A stretch of DNA of 64,000 nt. Origin: Devosia riboflavina (GTDB lineage Bacteria; Pseudomonadota; Alphaproteobacteria; Rhizobiales; Devosiaceae). Location of the stretch: NCBI RefSeq assembly GCF_000743575.1, contig NZ_JQGC01000013.1, positions 101,207-165,206 of the forward strand, written 5' to 3'. The notes below the pieces were generated by a model. The model had not been told where the DNA came from, made no database searches, and worked only from the letters and a program-made list of their open reading frames with translations. This document shows, piece by piece, positions 35,339 to 45,059 of this stretch. The stretch's first letter is position 1, and each line of letters begins with the position of its first letter. The translations under genes were made by a program, and so were the position numbers.

Positions 35339-35473
35339 GCGGCTTTCTCCAGCAGGGATGCGCTCACGAGGCATCCGGGTTGGTGCAGTTTTGGTCGGAT
35401 CATGCAGGGGCCCGAAATTTCCGCCCAACTCTAGCCACCGAGTAGGGTTTCGCAAGGCGGGCCCCGGACAACA

Positions 35474-35491
35474 TTCTATCCAAAGATAGAA
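35474..35491. promoter_or_regulatory. Palindrome TTCTATC-CAAA-GATAGAA before cysT, candidate operator
   Basis: Perfect 7-base inverted repeat with a 4-base spacer, 136 bases before cysT and just after the FAD-protein stop. GATAG/CTATC half-sites in the opposite order also occur 12-35 bases before the sulfate-binding-protein start (38911-38915 and 38930-38934). They may be sites for the Rrf2 regulator of this locus or for another sulfur regulator. Confidence 0.35.
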
Positions 35492-35545
35492 ATTCGTTCC
35501 ACCAGAGAGGGAGGTGGACGAACTCGATTGCGTTGGGGCGCAAAG

Positions 35546-36898
35546 TCAATGGGCGGCAAGCAAAGAGTTCGCTATCGCAGCGCATTGCAGCCTTATGTCG
35601 GGAACGGCTTCGATCTCGAAATATCGCCCTCTCGTCAGCGGCCCGACGACACGCACGCGCTGCGATACGCGCCCCTCAGAAGCGACCACTGCGCAATTGG
35701 CATCGACATCGAGACCAATGTGCATTTCGTCCGGCCGCGCCGCGCCCGATTGGATCAATTGCCGGATCAGCGGATTGGCACTGGCGCGCACATCCACCGA
35801 AACGCCGCCGCAATCATAGACACGCGCCACCTCGATCACCTCGCGCCTCTCGGCTCCGCGCGGACGAACCGTGGCGCGCACCAGATCCCCCGCTCGTTCG
35901 ATACCGACGAATTCGCCCGCCACAAGATTGACCTGGCCCGTCTCCACGGCCCGCGCCAAGCCCGCATGGAGATCAGGCGGGAGGCGATGGCGGTGAATAT
36001 TCCACCAGGGGCGGACATGGCGCAGAAACTGCCGCTTTTCCCGCAGCGGCCAACTGCCCCAGAGCCGCTGGTTGAAGGGCCGCAACCCGTCGACGACGCT
36101 GCGCCAATCGCCACCCTCGGCTTCCACGTCGCGCACAATGTCGCGGAACCAGCGCGCGAGATAGGTGAGGCTGGTGCCAAACGGCACGTCGGCCGCATCG
36201 ATCGCTAACGGCGCCACATCCTTATGCGCCTTCGGCAGCAGGCCATTGCGCGAAACCACCGTGATCGGCCCACGATGCCGCGCTTCCGCCAGAGACACCC
36301 AGGCATCGACCATGCTGAGGCCGGATCCGAGGATCATGACGGCCGCATCGGGATCGAGCGGCGTGTCCCGCTCCGAGCCGGCGCGAACGGCAATGCCCCT
36401 GCCCCGCGCCGGCTGGGTTTCGTGGCCAACCGCCAGCGCCGCCCATTGCGAGACCACGCTTGTTCCATTGCCCAGCACCGTCTCGACGCCATTTGGCGTC
36501 TCATGCAGCGCCACCGCCTCCTCGGAACGAACCAGCAGACGTCCCGGCAGATGCTCGCCTGCTTCGCGCAGCACATCTTCAAGATAGGCGCCATAAAGCC
36601 GACGTGGCACGAAGGTCCAGGACGAGCCGTGCTTCCCCGGCTCGCGCCTCTGCAGCCAGCGCCAGAAATGGTCGGGATCGTCGGCAAAGGCGCTCATGCC
36701 GCGCGCCGGCACGTTGACGCGATGATTGCGCGCCAGCGCCGAATAGGCGAGGCCCTGCCCGAAGCGCCCCTGCCTTTCGAGCAGGGTGACGCGTAGATCG
36801 GGATCGGGACTGCGCAGAAGGTGAGCGGCCAGCAGCACGCCACTTGCCCCGCCACCGATGATGACAATGGATTTGCCTGTTGAGCCTGTGGCGGTCAT
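35546..36898 (-). CDS. FAD/NAD(P)-binding protein (COG4529-like)
   Basis: 450 residues from the ATG at 36898. The dinucleotide fold is at the start: KSIVIIGGGASGVLLAAHLL (GxGxxG at about 14-19), followed by LERQGRFGQGLAYSALARNHRVNVPARGMSAFADDPDHFWRWLQ, which is the NAD_binding_9/COG4529 pattern. A second glycine motif is at VMILGSGLSMVDA. No membrane helix. The family is uncharacterised; members cluster with transport or sulfur genes. Its place between the sulfate-binding-protein gene and cysT suggests a redox step in sulfur assimilation. 63 bases separate it from the upstream hydrolase gene. Confidence 0.85.
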   Translation of the reverse strand: MTATGSTGKSIVIIGGGASGVLLAAHLLRSPDPDLRVTLLERQGRFGQGLAYSALARNHRVNVPARGMSAFADDPDHFWRWLQRREPGKHGSSWTFVPRRLYGAYLEDVLREAGEHLPGRLLVRSEEAVALHETPNGVETVLGNGTSVVSQWAALAVGHETQPARGRGIAVRAGSERDTPLDPDAAVMILGSGLSMVDAWVSLAEARHRGPITVVSRNGLLPKAHKDVAPLAIDAADVPFGTSLTYLARWFRDIVRDVEAEGGDWRSVVDGLRPFNQRLWGSWPLREKRQFLRHVRPWWNIHRHRLPPDLHAGLARAVETGQVNLVAGEFVGIERAGDLVRATVRPRGAERREVIEVARVYDCGGVSVDVRASANPLIRQLIQSGAARPDEMHIGLDVDANCAVVASEGRVSQRVRVVGPLTRGRYFEIEAVPDIRLQCAAIANSLLAAH

Positions 36899-36961
36899 CG
36901 CAACCCTCCCGGTTATGCGCAATGCGCCGTCAATATTCTGTGCAAAGACAAATACCGGCGG

Positions 36962-37558
36962 CTAAAGTGAGCGCAACTGCGCCTCAGGTGTCGCCCGCCT
37001 TGGCCGCTCTTGCCAGCGATCCGCCTGTTCGGCAACCTGCCGGGCCAGTTCGTAGCCCTCGACCCAGCGTCCAAAACCACTCGCCACATTGACGTGGCCC
37101 ACATAACCGATGTCGACGAGCGGCGCCTGCCAGCTTTTGGCGAGCAAAATAGCCTTGTCGAGGCTCATATAGACATCGTCGCGACTGGCAACGACCGTCG
37201 CTGGAAAAGGCAAGCGCTCCGTCGGAATGCGACCGAATTCATAGCTCCGCGCATGCAGGGCCGATGTGCGCTCGATATCGGCTGGAGCAACAAGCAAAGC
37301 GCCGCCAACCAGAGACGCCACAGAACTCCTGGCGAGCCGCGCCACCAGAATGGTCCCAAGGCTATGAGCCACGATGATCGCACCCGGATTGGCCCGCACA
37401 GCCTGTTCAAGCCCCTGCTGCCAGCGCGTCGCATCGGGATTGGACCAATCGGCCTGTTCGACCAGTTGCGCCTCGTCAAAATCCTCGAGCCAGAAGCGCT
37501 GCCAGTGCCCTTCGCCCGATCCGTTAAGACCAGGCACGACAAGGACAGGCCGGGTCAT
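36962..37558 (-). CDS. RBBP9/YdeN-type alpha/beta hydrolase
   Basis: 198 residues from the ATG at 37558 (overlaps the stop of the upstream small gene as ATGA). MTRPVLVVPGLNGSGEGHWQRFW is the family start; nucleophile AHSLGTI (GxSxG-like HSLG, Ser about 71), then a later DVYMS acid region and GHVNVASGFGRW with the catalytic His. Short serine hydrolase of the RBBP9 type, cytoplasmic. Found in the sulfate operon here; the substrate is unknown. Confidence 0.88.
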   Translation of the reverse strand: MTRPVLVVPGLNGSGEGHWQRFWLEDFDEAQLVEQADWSNPDATRWQQGLEQAVRANPGAIIVAHSLGTILVARLARSSVASLVGGALLVAPADIERTSALHARSYEFGRIPTERLPFPATVVASRDDVYMSLDKAILLAKSWQAPLVDIGYVGHVNVASGFGRWVEGYELARQVAEQADRWQERPRRATPEAQLRSL

Positions 37559-37776
37559 CGCTCCGAAAACCCTTCGTGGCGCGCGTCCCAAAAACTGCGC
37601 GGCTCGGGCTCCGGCGCTTTGCCGGCAAGATAAATCGCGTCCTCTTCGAGCGGGCTCAGGGCCGCATCATCCGCTCGCTCAGGCAGGCCACCAAAGAAGT
37701 TTGCTTTGGCGGGCGCCTCTTCTGCTCTGTTCCTGGCCAGCGGGCCGGGACTGAAAATACCGAAGAAATGCACCAT
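37555..37776 (-). CDS. Conserved-looking 73-residue protein of unknown function
   Basis: 73 residues from the ATG at 37776, MVHFFGIFSPGPLARN, ending SFWDARHEGFSER. The coding status is supported by ATGA overlap with the next gene and by position in the sulfate operon. No membrane helix or signal peptide; acidic, with a Pro/Glu stretch (GKAPEPEPRSF). I do not recognise the family. The frame is open for another 170 bases upstream, but that part crosses a terminator-like hairpin and the end of the sulfate-binding-protein gene. Confidence 0.6.
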   Translation of the reverse strand: MVHFFGIFSPGPLARNRAEEAPAKANFFGGLPERADDAALSPLEEDAIYLAGKAPEPEPRSFWDARHEGFSER

Positions 37777-37837
37777 TCTGTCCTCCGAAGTAGAGATATC
37801 ACTCAGGAAGGGGACGTGCCCCGCGGCAATAGGGGAT

Positions 37838-37865
37838 GCGGCCGGCGCCAGACGCCGCCGGCCGC
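37838..37865 (-). terminator. Strong hairpin just after the sulfate-binding-protein gene
   Basis: GCGGCCGGC / GCCGGCCGC (37838-37846 and 37857-37865, 10-base loop) begins 5 bases after the sulfate-binding-protein stop. No T-run follows on the minus strand, so it probably stabilises the message or attenuates read-through rather than ending it fully. Confidence 0.5.
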
Positions 37866-37870
37866 AAATA

Positions 37871-38899
37871 TTACTGGGTGGGACCGGTATAGATCTGGTC
37901 GAACAGGCCGCCATCACCGAAATACTTCGGCTGCGCCTCACGCCAGCCACCGAAATCCTCGATGGTCACGAGGTTGAGTTCGCCGAAGCGGGCGATGTCT
38001 TCGGGCGCTGCCGCATCCGGACGGAACGGCCGATAGTAGTGCTTGGCCGCAATCGCCTGGCCGGCATCGGAATAGAGATAGTCGAGATAGCCTTCGGCGA
38101 GATCGAGATTACCCTTCTTCTCGGCATTGCCCGGAACCAATGCCACCGGCGGTTCGGCGAGAATCGAGAGCGACGGCGTCACGATGTCGAATGCATCGGG
38201 GCCAAGTTCCTCAAGGGCGAGATAGGCTTCGTTTTCCCAAGCGAGCAGAACGTCGCCAATGCCACGCTGCACGAAAGTGGTGGTGGAGCCGCGCGCACCG
38301 GTATCGAGCACCGGAACGTGCTGGAAGAGCTGGGTCACGAATTCCTGCGCCTTGGCGTCATCGCCGCCATTGGCTTCGCGGGCCCAGGCCCAGGCGGCCA
38401 GGAAATTCCAGCGCGCGCCACCCGAAGTCTTCGGGTTCGGCGTGATCACTTCGACGCCATCGGCGACCAGGTCGCCCCAGTCCTTGATGGCCTTGGGGTT
38501 ACCCTTGCGGACAAGGAACACGATTGTCGAGGTATAGGGCGCGTTGTTGTTTTCGAGCTTCCCGCGCCAATCGGCCGGGATCAGGCTGGGATTGGCGTCG
38601 GAAATCGCGTTGATGTCGCTTTCGAGCGCCAGCGTCACAACGTCGGCCTCGAGCCCGTCGATCACGGTGCGGGCCTGCGAACCGGAACCGCCATGAGTGA
38701 CCTGCACGGCGACGGTCTCGCCCTTCGTCTCCTGCCAATGGGCGATGAATGCCTCATTGAAGTCGCGATAGAGTTCGCGGGTGGGGTCATAGGAGACGTT
38801 GATGAGCGTCCGGTCCTGCGCATGGGCAGTGACGGAGAAACCAACCGCGAGCGATGCGGCCAGGGCGGCATAGGCGAAGATCTTGGCTGTCCGTTTCAT
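37871..38899 (-). CDS. sbp: Sulfate/thiosulfate-binding periplasmic protein
   Basis: 342 residues with GGGAGG 6 bases before the ATG. Signal peptide MKRTAKIFAYAALAASLAVG, cut near AHA|QDR. Mature start LINVSYDPTRELYRDFNEAF, then VTHGGSGSQARTVIDGLEADVVTLALESDINA, VITPNPKTSGGARWNFLAAW: the full Sbp/CysP signature. Delivers sulfate to CysTW. First gene of the sulfate locus. GATAG/CTATC motifs lie in the promoter region. Confidence 0.96.
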   Translation of the reverse strand: MKRTAKIFAYAALAASLAVGFSVTAHAQDRTLINVSYDPTRELYRDFNEAFIAHWQETKGETVAVQVTHGGSGSQARTVIDGLEADVVTLALESDINAISDANPSLIPADWRGKLENNNAPYTSTIVFLVRKGNPKAIKDWGDLVADGVEVITPNPKTSGGARWNFLAAWAWAREANGGDDAKAQEFVTQLFQHVPVLDTGARGSTTTFVQRGIGDVLLAWENEAYLALEELGPDAFDIVTPSLSILAEPPVALVPGNAEKKGNLDLAEGYLDYLYSDAGQAIAAKHYYRPFRPDAAAPEDIARFGELNLVTIEDFGGWREAQPKYFGDGGLFDQIYTGPTQ

Positions 38900-39161
38900 T
38901 GGAACCTCCCGATAGCGAATACATAAACCCTATCAACTCAGTCGTGATTGAAAAGGTTCAGGCTTGCAAGCCGAAGCCGCTAAGGAGAAAATATTGCTCC
39001 CCCAGGGCATGCTTGCTAAGATTGTCGCAATGGGGTTTCGAAACGACGCCGTTTGCCTGGGTTTCGTTGCGTCTTTTTGCAGAGATTGACGAGAGCTTAA
39101 CGACAAAAAAACCGGGCGCTGTGGGCCCAGGCTTTAACCCTAGACGGAGTGCAAAAATGCC
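38900..39161. other. Promoter region of sulfate locus, no gene seen
   Basis: 262 bases between the sulfate-binding-protein start and the O-antigen-ligase-type stop. It holds the ribosome-binding site GGGAGG, GATAG (38911-38915) and CTATC (38930-38934) and, further upstream, a run of AACGACAAAAAAACC. No coding frame or recognisable RNA. Which promoter elements are used cannot be told. Confidence 0.5.
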
Positions 39162-40415
39162 TCAGCGCTCATCGCGCACGTCGATAAACAGCAGAGAAGC
39201 GGCCACCAAAATCAGCAGAATTTTGGACATCTCAACCATAAGTAGAACATCCATCATGCCGCTCACGAACAAACCAACGGTAAAGCTCAGAGCCAAATAG
39301 AGCCGAACGTCCCAATTGCCCGCGTTTCGCCGACTAAAAGCGGCCAATAGTGGCATCGCCATGAACAGGAAATAAGCGACGAGTCCCGGGATACCCGCGG
39401 CAACCGAGAGACTGAGCGGGTCATTGTGGATGTAACCCCACTGTTCGACTGCATAACCGTCCCGAGCCATTTGCGACAAGTATGGCATCGCTGCCTGCAA
39501 TTGATTGTGCCAGCCATGACCAACGAGTGGAGCGTTGAGGAATGCTTGCCATCCAGCACGTAACATTTCGACCCTATAGGCCGTGGAAGTATCTTGACCC
39601 AGATCTCCGGTAACTACGCCTGCTATCGCGCGCAACGCGTTCCACGGACGACTAAAGCCTGCAAGATTGGCCAGGTAAACCGCTAGCAAGACCGCACCCA
39701 TCAACCCGAGGGGAATGGCAATCTTGAACCACAGAGGGATAGCGCGACGCTGCACCCAGGCACACCCGTAAAGAAGGGCCAATGCACAGCCGATCACCAA
39801 GGCAGCTCTGGTGCCGGACGCCAGCGCCGCCAGCAGTCCAAGAACGGGACCAGCCCAGGCTATCCAACGCCACGGTGATTTACCGGACAAGGTCAGCGCC
39901 AAACTCATAAAGCCAAACGTTACTGCCCAAGTAGCAAAATGTATGGGGCTGAACTCGGGCGCCGTAACGCGATCCTGCCCCAGCATCAGACCGGCCAACC
40001 CAACCAGCGCGGCCAGGGCGGACGCAGCCAGACAGAGAAGGGCAAAATGCTTCAACGTGAAGTTCGCACTACTCAAAGGGGCAACTGCAAGCGCAAAAAT
40101 TGGCATTAAGGCAAAGGGCAAAAAGTCACCGATGGACGCCACGCTCGGCAATGCAGGCTGGAAAAGAAAGGCCGTTGCCAACAGCAGGAAACCGGACCAC
40201 GACGCCCAAAGCACGGGCGAACTGCGCAAGACAACCCAGAACGATTGTTGCCACCCCAAGGCAAAAGCAGGGATTGCCAGCAACATCGAGATATAAGCGG
40301 CATAGTTTCCAGAAAATGACCAAAATGTCACAGCAGAAACAACAACACTTCCAGAAAAAAACATTGAAATCAAATATGGATTTTCAATTCCTGCTTTTTT
40401 CGAAATAAAATTCAT
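39162..40415 (-). CDS. O-antigen ligase / Wzy-polymerase-like membrane protein
   Basis: 417 residues from the ATG at 40415 (AGGA 6 bases upstream). About ten to twelve membrane helices. The core GTRAALVIGCALALLYGCAW plus a large periplasmic loop near 290-350 containing VGHGWHNQLQAAMPYL and QWGYIHNDPLSLSVAAG matches the Wzy_C/O-antigen ligase family (the HNxxLxxxxxxGxxG-type motif is visible as HNDPLSLSVAAGIPG). It would transfer a polysaccharide onto lipid A-core or polymerise it. The gene stands alone, and its base composition is more AT-rich than its neighbours, so it may have been acquired separately. Confidence 0.82.
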   Translation of the reverse strand: MNFISKKAGIENPYLISMFFSGSVVVSAVTFWSFSGNYAAYISMLLAIPAFALGWQQSFWVVLRSSPVLWASWSGFLLLATAFLFQPALPSVASIGDFLPFALMPIFALAVAPLSSANFTLKHFALLCLAASALAALVGLAGLMLGQDRVTAPEFSPIHFATWAVTFGFMSLALTLSGKSPWRWIAWAGPVLGLLAALASGTRAALVIGCALALLYGCAWVQRRAIPLWFKIAIPLGLMGAVLLAVYLANLAGFSRPWNALRAIAGVVTGDLGQDTSTAYRVEMLRAGWQAFLNAPLVGHGWHNQLQAAMPYLSQMARDGYAVEQWGYIHNDPLSLSVAAGIPGLVAYFLFMAMPLLAAFSRRNAGNWDVRLYLALSFTVGLFVSGMMDVLLMVEMSKILLILVAASLLFIDVRDER

Positions 40416-40579
40416 AATATTCCTGCTTATACGCTTCTTATTAATGACGCACTCAACAACCGCATAAATCTGCTGTGCTCTTATTGCCTGCGTCAAACTC
40501 TGTAAACGACCAATTGCGATGTCACGGCAGGCTGCAAAAGAACCCTATCGTTCCAATCGGAAACAGAGTCCGCAATACT

Positions 40580-41275
40580 TCACACGCCGGAACGCCCCCA
40601 GCGGTGCTGCAGCGAACGCCCGAAGCTGCCCAGAAAGGGCGCAAAAAAGAGGGCGATGGAGCGGAAATAGTGAATGAGCAGGAACAGCACCGTCAGCACC
40701 ACCGCGCCCACGATGATCACCAGCTCCAGCGACAGGCCGATGGACTTGAGCCAGGCAGTCAGCAGCATGCCCGGCAGGATATGAGCCGCCGCCCAGGCAA
40801 AGGCCGAAGAAACGTTGATGATGGAAAACCAGCGATAGGGCATGCCCATCATGCCGGCGATCCCCGGAACCACCGCCTTCACCCCGGGAATGAACCGGCC
40901 AATGAAGACCGACTTGCCGCCGTGTCGCGCGAAGAACGCTTCCCCCCGGTCGAGCAGCTCCAGATAATTGCGAAAAGGCCAGATCGTCCGGATCCGGTCC
41001 TTCAATGCGTGGCCGACCGTATAAGAAATCGCGTCGCCGATCACCGCGCCCAGCACCGCGGCCAGATAGATTTCCCAGAACGGCAGCTTACCCGTGGCAA
41101 TGATGCCGCCGACAAGCAACAGAACCGGCGTCGATGGCACGAAGAGCCCGAGGATGAACACTGCCTCGCCAATGGCGACGAGGAAAATAAACCCGATCGA
41201 AAGCCAGAAATTATCCGAGACGGTATTGAGCAGCGTCTCGAGCCACACCGATGTGGAGTGCAGAAATTCGATCAT
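40580..41275 (-). CDS. DedA family membrane protein
   Basis: 231 residues. Landmarks of DedA/SNARE-associated proteins: AIGEAVFILGLFVPSTPVLLLVGGIIA (with the FxP and Glu), AAVLGAVIGDAISYTVGH, and the re-entrant FARHGGKSVFIGRFIPGVKAVVPGIAGMMGMPYRWF. Inner membrane; the family includes undecaprenyl-phosphate flippases. The C-terminus has two further helices and a positively charged tail. Monocistronic. Confidence 0.92.
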   Translation of the reverse strand: MIEFLHSTSVWLETLLNTVSDNFWLSIGFIFLVAIGEAVFILGLFVPSTPVLLLVGGIIATGKLPFWEIYLAAVLGAVIGDAISYTVGHALKDRIRTIWPFRNYLELLDRGEAFFARHGGKSVFIGRFIPGVKAVVPGIAGMMGMPYRWFSIINVSSAFAWAAAHILPGMLLTAWLKSIGLSLELVIIVGAVVLTVLFLLIHYFRSIALFFAPFLGSFGRSLQHRWGRSGV

Positions 41276-41653
41276 ATGGGCTAAAAACCGGGGGAAATGA
41301 AATTGGGCAGGAAGAGCGTTGCAGCAACGCAGCGTCGGCAGTTTGCATCGATCTCGTTCACGAATGCCCCTCGATCACCCGGCCTATCCTCATAGGTATC
41401 GCCGGGACTATCGAACCAGACTACTCCTCCACAACCGGGGAAAGCTAGCCACCTTGCCGGCGGTCGCGACGATTTGCTTTATGAGCGAGGGCGGCGGACT
41501 TATCGCCTGCCGGACACTCACAACAAGGGCGTCCCTCCCCACGCTTTTGTGGATTTTTCCATGCGCATATGTGAGACCCGCCCCGGCGCAGCTCGCGCCG
41601 ACCGATTTGCAGCGCCCCAAGATGCCCGACCATACGCCCAAGGATGAATTCCG
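41276..41653. other. 378-base intergenic region, no gene seen
   Basis: Divergent space between the DedA gene and cidA-type gene. The only structure noted is GCGTTGC-A-GCAACGC (41316-41330). Frames in it are short and unconserved. The cidA-type start at 41654 has AGGA 11 bases upstream. Confidence 0.5.
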
Positions 41654-42076
41654 ATGACCTCGAAATCGGATGACGGCAATACCAAGCCACGCATCACCCC
41701 CGCCTCTCTTCTCGCCGGCTTTGCCATATTGATTGCCTGCCAATTGGCCGGCGAAACCCTGGTCAGCATCGGACGTCTCCTCGCCCCGTCCTTCGTTTTT
41801 CCCGGTCCCGTCGCCGGCATGCTTCTGCTTCTCGCCTTTCTCGGTTGGCGTCGCCGCCTGCCGATCGGGCTCGATGCCATGGCAACCGGGCTCATCGGCA
41901 TCCTGTCGCTGCTCTTTGTGCCCTCGGCCGTCGGCATCGTTCAATATGGCGGGCTGATCCTCGAATGGGGTCCGCCCCTATTGCTGGCCCTGGTCGTCTC
42001 GACGGTGCTGACCTTGCTCGTCACCGTCGGCACCTATCTGGCGCTCGCCCGCCTCTCGAATGGAGAAAAGCCATGA
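41654..42076 (+). CDS. CidA/LrgA family membrane protein
   Basis: 140 residues, four membrane helices. PASLLAGFAILIACQLAGETLVSI, PGPVAGMLLLLAFLGWRRRLP and LFVPSAVGIVQYGGLILEWGP are typical of CidA/LrgA, the holin-like half of a two-gene system that controls cell lysis in Gram-positives and small-molecule (for example pyruvate or glycolate) transport in others. ATGA overlap with the next gene. Confidence 0.92.
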   Translation: MTSKSDDGNTKPRITPASLLAGFAILIACQLAGETLVSIGRLLAPSFVFPGPVAGMLLLLAFLGWRRRLPIGLDAMATGLIGILSLLFVPSAVGIVQYGGLILEWGPPLLLALVVSTVLTLLVTVGTYLALARLSNGEKP

Positions 42077-42792
42077 ACAGCATTGCGGAAATCTGGGTCT
42101 ATCTCAGCGCCAGCCCCCTGCTCTGGCTCACGGCAACCATTCTCGCCTACCTCCTGGCCCTCGCTATTTCGGCAAAGCTGGGTGGCACGCCTCTCGCCAA
42201 TAGCGTGCTCATCGCCGGCGTCCTGATCATAGTCCTGCTGCAGGTGACCCAGACCTCCTACATCAGCTATTTCGAAGGCGCCCAGTTCGTGCACTTCCTG
42301 CTCGGACCGGCCACGGTTGCCCTCGCCATTCCGCTCTATAAAAACCTCGAAAAGTTGCGGCGCTCACTCCTGCCAATCGCGGGAGCCCTTATCGCCGGCT
42401 CTCTCACCGCCATGGGCAGCGCCGTTGCAATCGCTACCGCCTTCGGCGCACCCGCCGATGTAGTCGCGTCCATCGCGCCGAAATCCACCAGCGCCCCGAT
42501 CGCCATGGAGCTCGCCCGCAATCTCGGTGGCATTCCGTCCCTTGCTGCCGTGCTGGTCATCCTCACCGGCATCCTCGGTGCCGTCATCGTCACGCCGCTG
42601 ATGAATGCCCTTCGGATCAAGGATTATGCCGCCCGCGGCTTTGCCGTGGGCGTTGCATCCCACGGCATCGGCACGGCGAGGGCCTTCCAGGTCAGCGAAG
42701 TTGCCGGCGCCTTTTCCGGCATAGCCATGGCACTCAATGGCGCCCTGACCAGCATCCTCGTCTTGGTCTGGGTCCTTCTCTCCCAGGCCTAG
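42073..42792 (+). CDS. CidB/LrgB family membrane protein
   Basis: 239 residues from the ATG at 42073. GPATVALAIPLYKNLEKLRRSLLPI, APKSTSAPIAMELARNLGG and AVGVASHGIGTARAFQVSEVAGAFSGIAMALNG are the most conserved CidB/LrgB blocks. Partner of the preceding gene. Its TAG stop interlocks with that of the malic-enzyme gene in CTAG (42789-42792). Confidence 0.94.
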   Translation: MNSIAEIWVYLSASPLLWLTATILAYLLALAISAKLGGTPLANSVLIAGVLIIVLLQVTQTSYISYFEGAQFVHFLLGPATVALAIPLYKNLEKLRRSLLPIAGALIAGSLTAMGSAVAIATAFGAPADVVASIAPKSTSAPIAMELARNLGGIPSLAAVLVILTGILGAVIVTPLMNALRIKDYAARGFAVGVASHGIGTARAFQVSEVAGAFSGIAMALNGALTSILVLVWVLLSQA

Positions 42793-45059
42793 CCCTTGCC
42801 CACGACTTCGGCGGCAGCAATCGCGGCCATATTGACGAGTCCTCGGCTGGTCACGGTCGGCGCGACGATATGCGCCGGCTGCCGCGTTCCCATCAGGATC
42901 GGTCCGATATGGAGCCCGTTATTCAGCTCCTTGAGCAGCGTCATCGACAGATTGGCCGCTTCAAGGTTCGGGAAGATCAACAGGTTCGCTTCCCCATTCA
43001 GCACCGAGTCCGGAATATAGCGCTCGCGCAGCTCGGCATTGACAGCCAGATCGCCCTGCATTTCGCCCTCAACCACGAGATCCGGCGCCACCGCCTTGAG
43101 CTTCTCATAGACGGCCCGCATCTTGCCGGCCGTCTCGCCCTCGCGCGAACCGAAGTTCGAATAGCTCAACAGAGCCGCCTTGGCTTCGATATTAAAGCGC
43201 TTGAGGTGGTCCCGCGCCTGCAGTGTGATCGACACCAGTTCGTCGACAGAGGGATCAATGTTCACATAGGTGTCGGCGAGGAAAAACACGCCGCGATTGA
43301 GCAGCAGCATCGACAGCGCCGAAAGCTGGCTGGCATCGTCCGCTAGGCCGATCACCGAGTGAATATCCCGCGCATGCTTGATGAACCGCCCCTGCAAGCC
43401 GCAGATCAGCGCATCCGCATCCCCGCGCCGAACGCCCAAAGCGCCGATAACGGTACTATTGGTCCGCAAAATCGTCCGCGCCGTATCCGGCGTCACCCCC
43501 TTGCGCCCCACCAGCGAGTGGAACTCGGCGACATAGTCGCGATAGCGCGGATCGTCCTCTGGATTGATAACCTCAAAATCCTTGCCCGGACGAATGGTCA
43601 AACCGAACCGCTCCAGCCGCGCTTCGATCACTGAAGGCCGCCCGATCAGGATCGGCTTGCCGATGCCATCCTCAAGGATCACCTGCGCCGCCCGCAACAC
43701 CCGCTCGTCCTCGCCATCGGCAAAGGCAATACGCTTGGCCCCGCTCTGCGCCTGCTCGATCATCGGCTTCATCACCATGCCCGAGCGGAACACGAAGCGA
43801 CGGAGCTGGTCACGATACGCGTCGAAATCGGCGATCGGCCGCGCCGCAACCCCGCTCTCCATCGCCGCCTTGGCCACGGCCGGCGCGATCCTCAAAATGA
43901 GCCGTTGATCGAACGGATTGGGGATCAGGTAATCCGCCCCAAAGATCGCCGGCACACCATGCGCCGTCGCCTCCAGCCCCGGCTCATGCGCCAGTTGCGC
44001 AATGGCATGCGCCGCCGCCGCCTTCATTTCCTCATTGATGACAGTCGCTCCGCAATCGAGCGCGCCACGGAAGAGGAACGGGAAGCAGAGGACGTTGTTG
44101 ACCTGATTGGGATAGTCCGAGCGCCCCGTGCAAACCAGCGCATCGGGCCGCGTCGCCTTTGCCAGTTCCGGCATGATTTCGGGGATCGGATTGCTGAGCG
44201 CCAGGATCAACGGATTTTCCGCCATATCCTTCATCATCTCCGGCTTGAGCGCCGCGGCCTTCGAAAGGCCGACATAGATATCGGCGCCCGCCACTACCTC
44301 GCTCAGCTCCGTTGCTTCCGTATCCTGCGCAAAAGCCCCGCGCCAGCGATCGACCGAATTGTCGCGCTTCCTGGTCACCAGACCCTTGGAGTCAGCGATC
44401 CAGATATTCTCGCGTTTTGCCCCAACCGCAATCAGCATATTCATGCAGGCAATGGCCGCCGCCCCTGCCCCCGAGGTGACGATCTTCACCCTGCCAATAT
44501 CCTTGCGCACCAGCCGCATGGCATTGATTACGGCCGCCGCCACGATGATGGCTGTGCCATGCTGGTCATCGTGAAAGACCGGGATATTCATCCGCTCGCG
44601 CAGCGCTTCCTCAATCTCGAAGCACTCCGGCGCCTTGATGTCTTCAAGGTTGATCCCACCAAAACTGGGCTCGAGCGGCGCCACGATCTCGATAAACCGC
44701 TTGGGGTCCTGCTCATTCACCTCGAGATCGATGGAGTCGATCCCAGCGAATTTCTTGAACAGCACCGCCTTGCCTTCCATCACGGGCTTGGACGCCAGCG
44801 CCCCGATATTGCCCAGGCCCAGCACCGCCGTGCCATTGGAAATCACGGCAACCAGATTGCCCTTGGACGTGTACTTGTAAGCCGCCTGCGGATCGGCGGC
44901 GATTTCCTCGCAGGGAATAGCCACACCCGGGGAATAGGCCAGCGACAGATCGCGCGTATTGGCCAGAGGCTTCGTCGCCACGATCTCCAGCTTGCCGGGC
45001 TTGGGAAACTCATGAAAATGCAGCGCCGCATCGTGCAGGCTGGAAGTATTGTCGGCCAT
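42789..45059 (-). CDS. maeB: NADP-dependent malic enzyme with phosphotransacetylase domain
   Basis: 756 residues. The N-terminal malic enzyme (about 1-425) has [49 protein letters not shown] and the dinucleotide fold [15 protein letters not shown]; the C-terminal part (about 430-756) is a phosphotransacetylase-like domain ([39 protein letters not shown]). It converts malate to pyruvate and CO2 with NADP. The PTA part in MaeB is usually not catalytic but regulates with acetyl-CoA. The frame at 45139 is not used. Full length for the family. Confidence 0.96.
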   Translation of the reverse strand: MADNTSSLHDAALHFHEFPKPGKLEIVATKPLANTRDLSLAYSPGVAIPCEEIAADPQAAYKYTSKGNLVAVISNGTAVLGLGNIGALASKPVMEGKAVLFKKFAGIDSIDLEVNEQDPKRFIEIVAPLEPSFGGINLEDIKAPECFEIEEALRERMNIPVFHDDQHGTAIIVAAAVINAMRLVRKDIGRVKIVTSGAGAAAIACMNMLIAVGAKRENIWIADSKGLVTRKRDNSVDRWRGAFAQDTEATELSEVVAGADIYVGLSKAAALKPEMMKDMAENPLILALSNPIPEIMPELAKATRPDALVCTGRSDYPNQVNNVLCFPFLFRGALDCGATVINEEMKAAAAHAIAQLAHEPGLEATAHGVPAIFGADYLIPNPFDQRLILRIAPAVAKAAMESGVAARPIADFDAYRDQLRRFVFRSGMVMKPMIEQAQSGAKRIAFADGEDERVLRAAQVILEDGIGKPILIGRPSVIEARLERFGLTIRPGKDFEVINPEDDPRYRDYVAEFHSLVGRKGVTPDTARTILRTNSTVIGALGVRRGDADALICGLQGRFIKHARDIHSVIGLADDASQLSALSMLLLNRGVFFLADTYVNIDPSVDELVSITLQARDHLKRFNIEAKAALLSYSNFGSREGETAGKMRAVYEKLKAVAPDLVVEGEMQGDLAVNAELRERYIPDSVLNGEANLLIFPNLEAANLSMTLLKELNNGLHIGPILMGTRQPAHIVAPTVTSRGLVNMAAIAAAEVVGKG

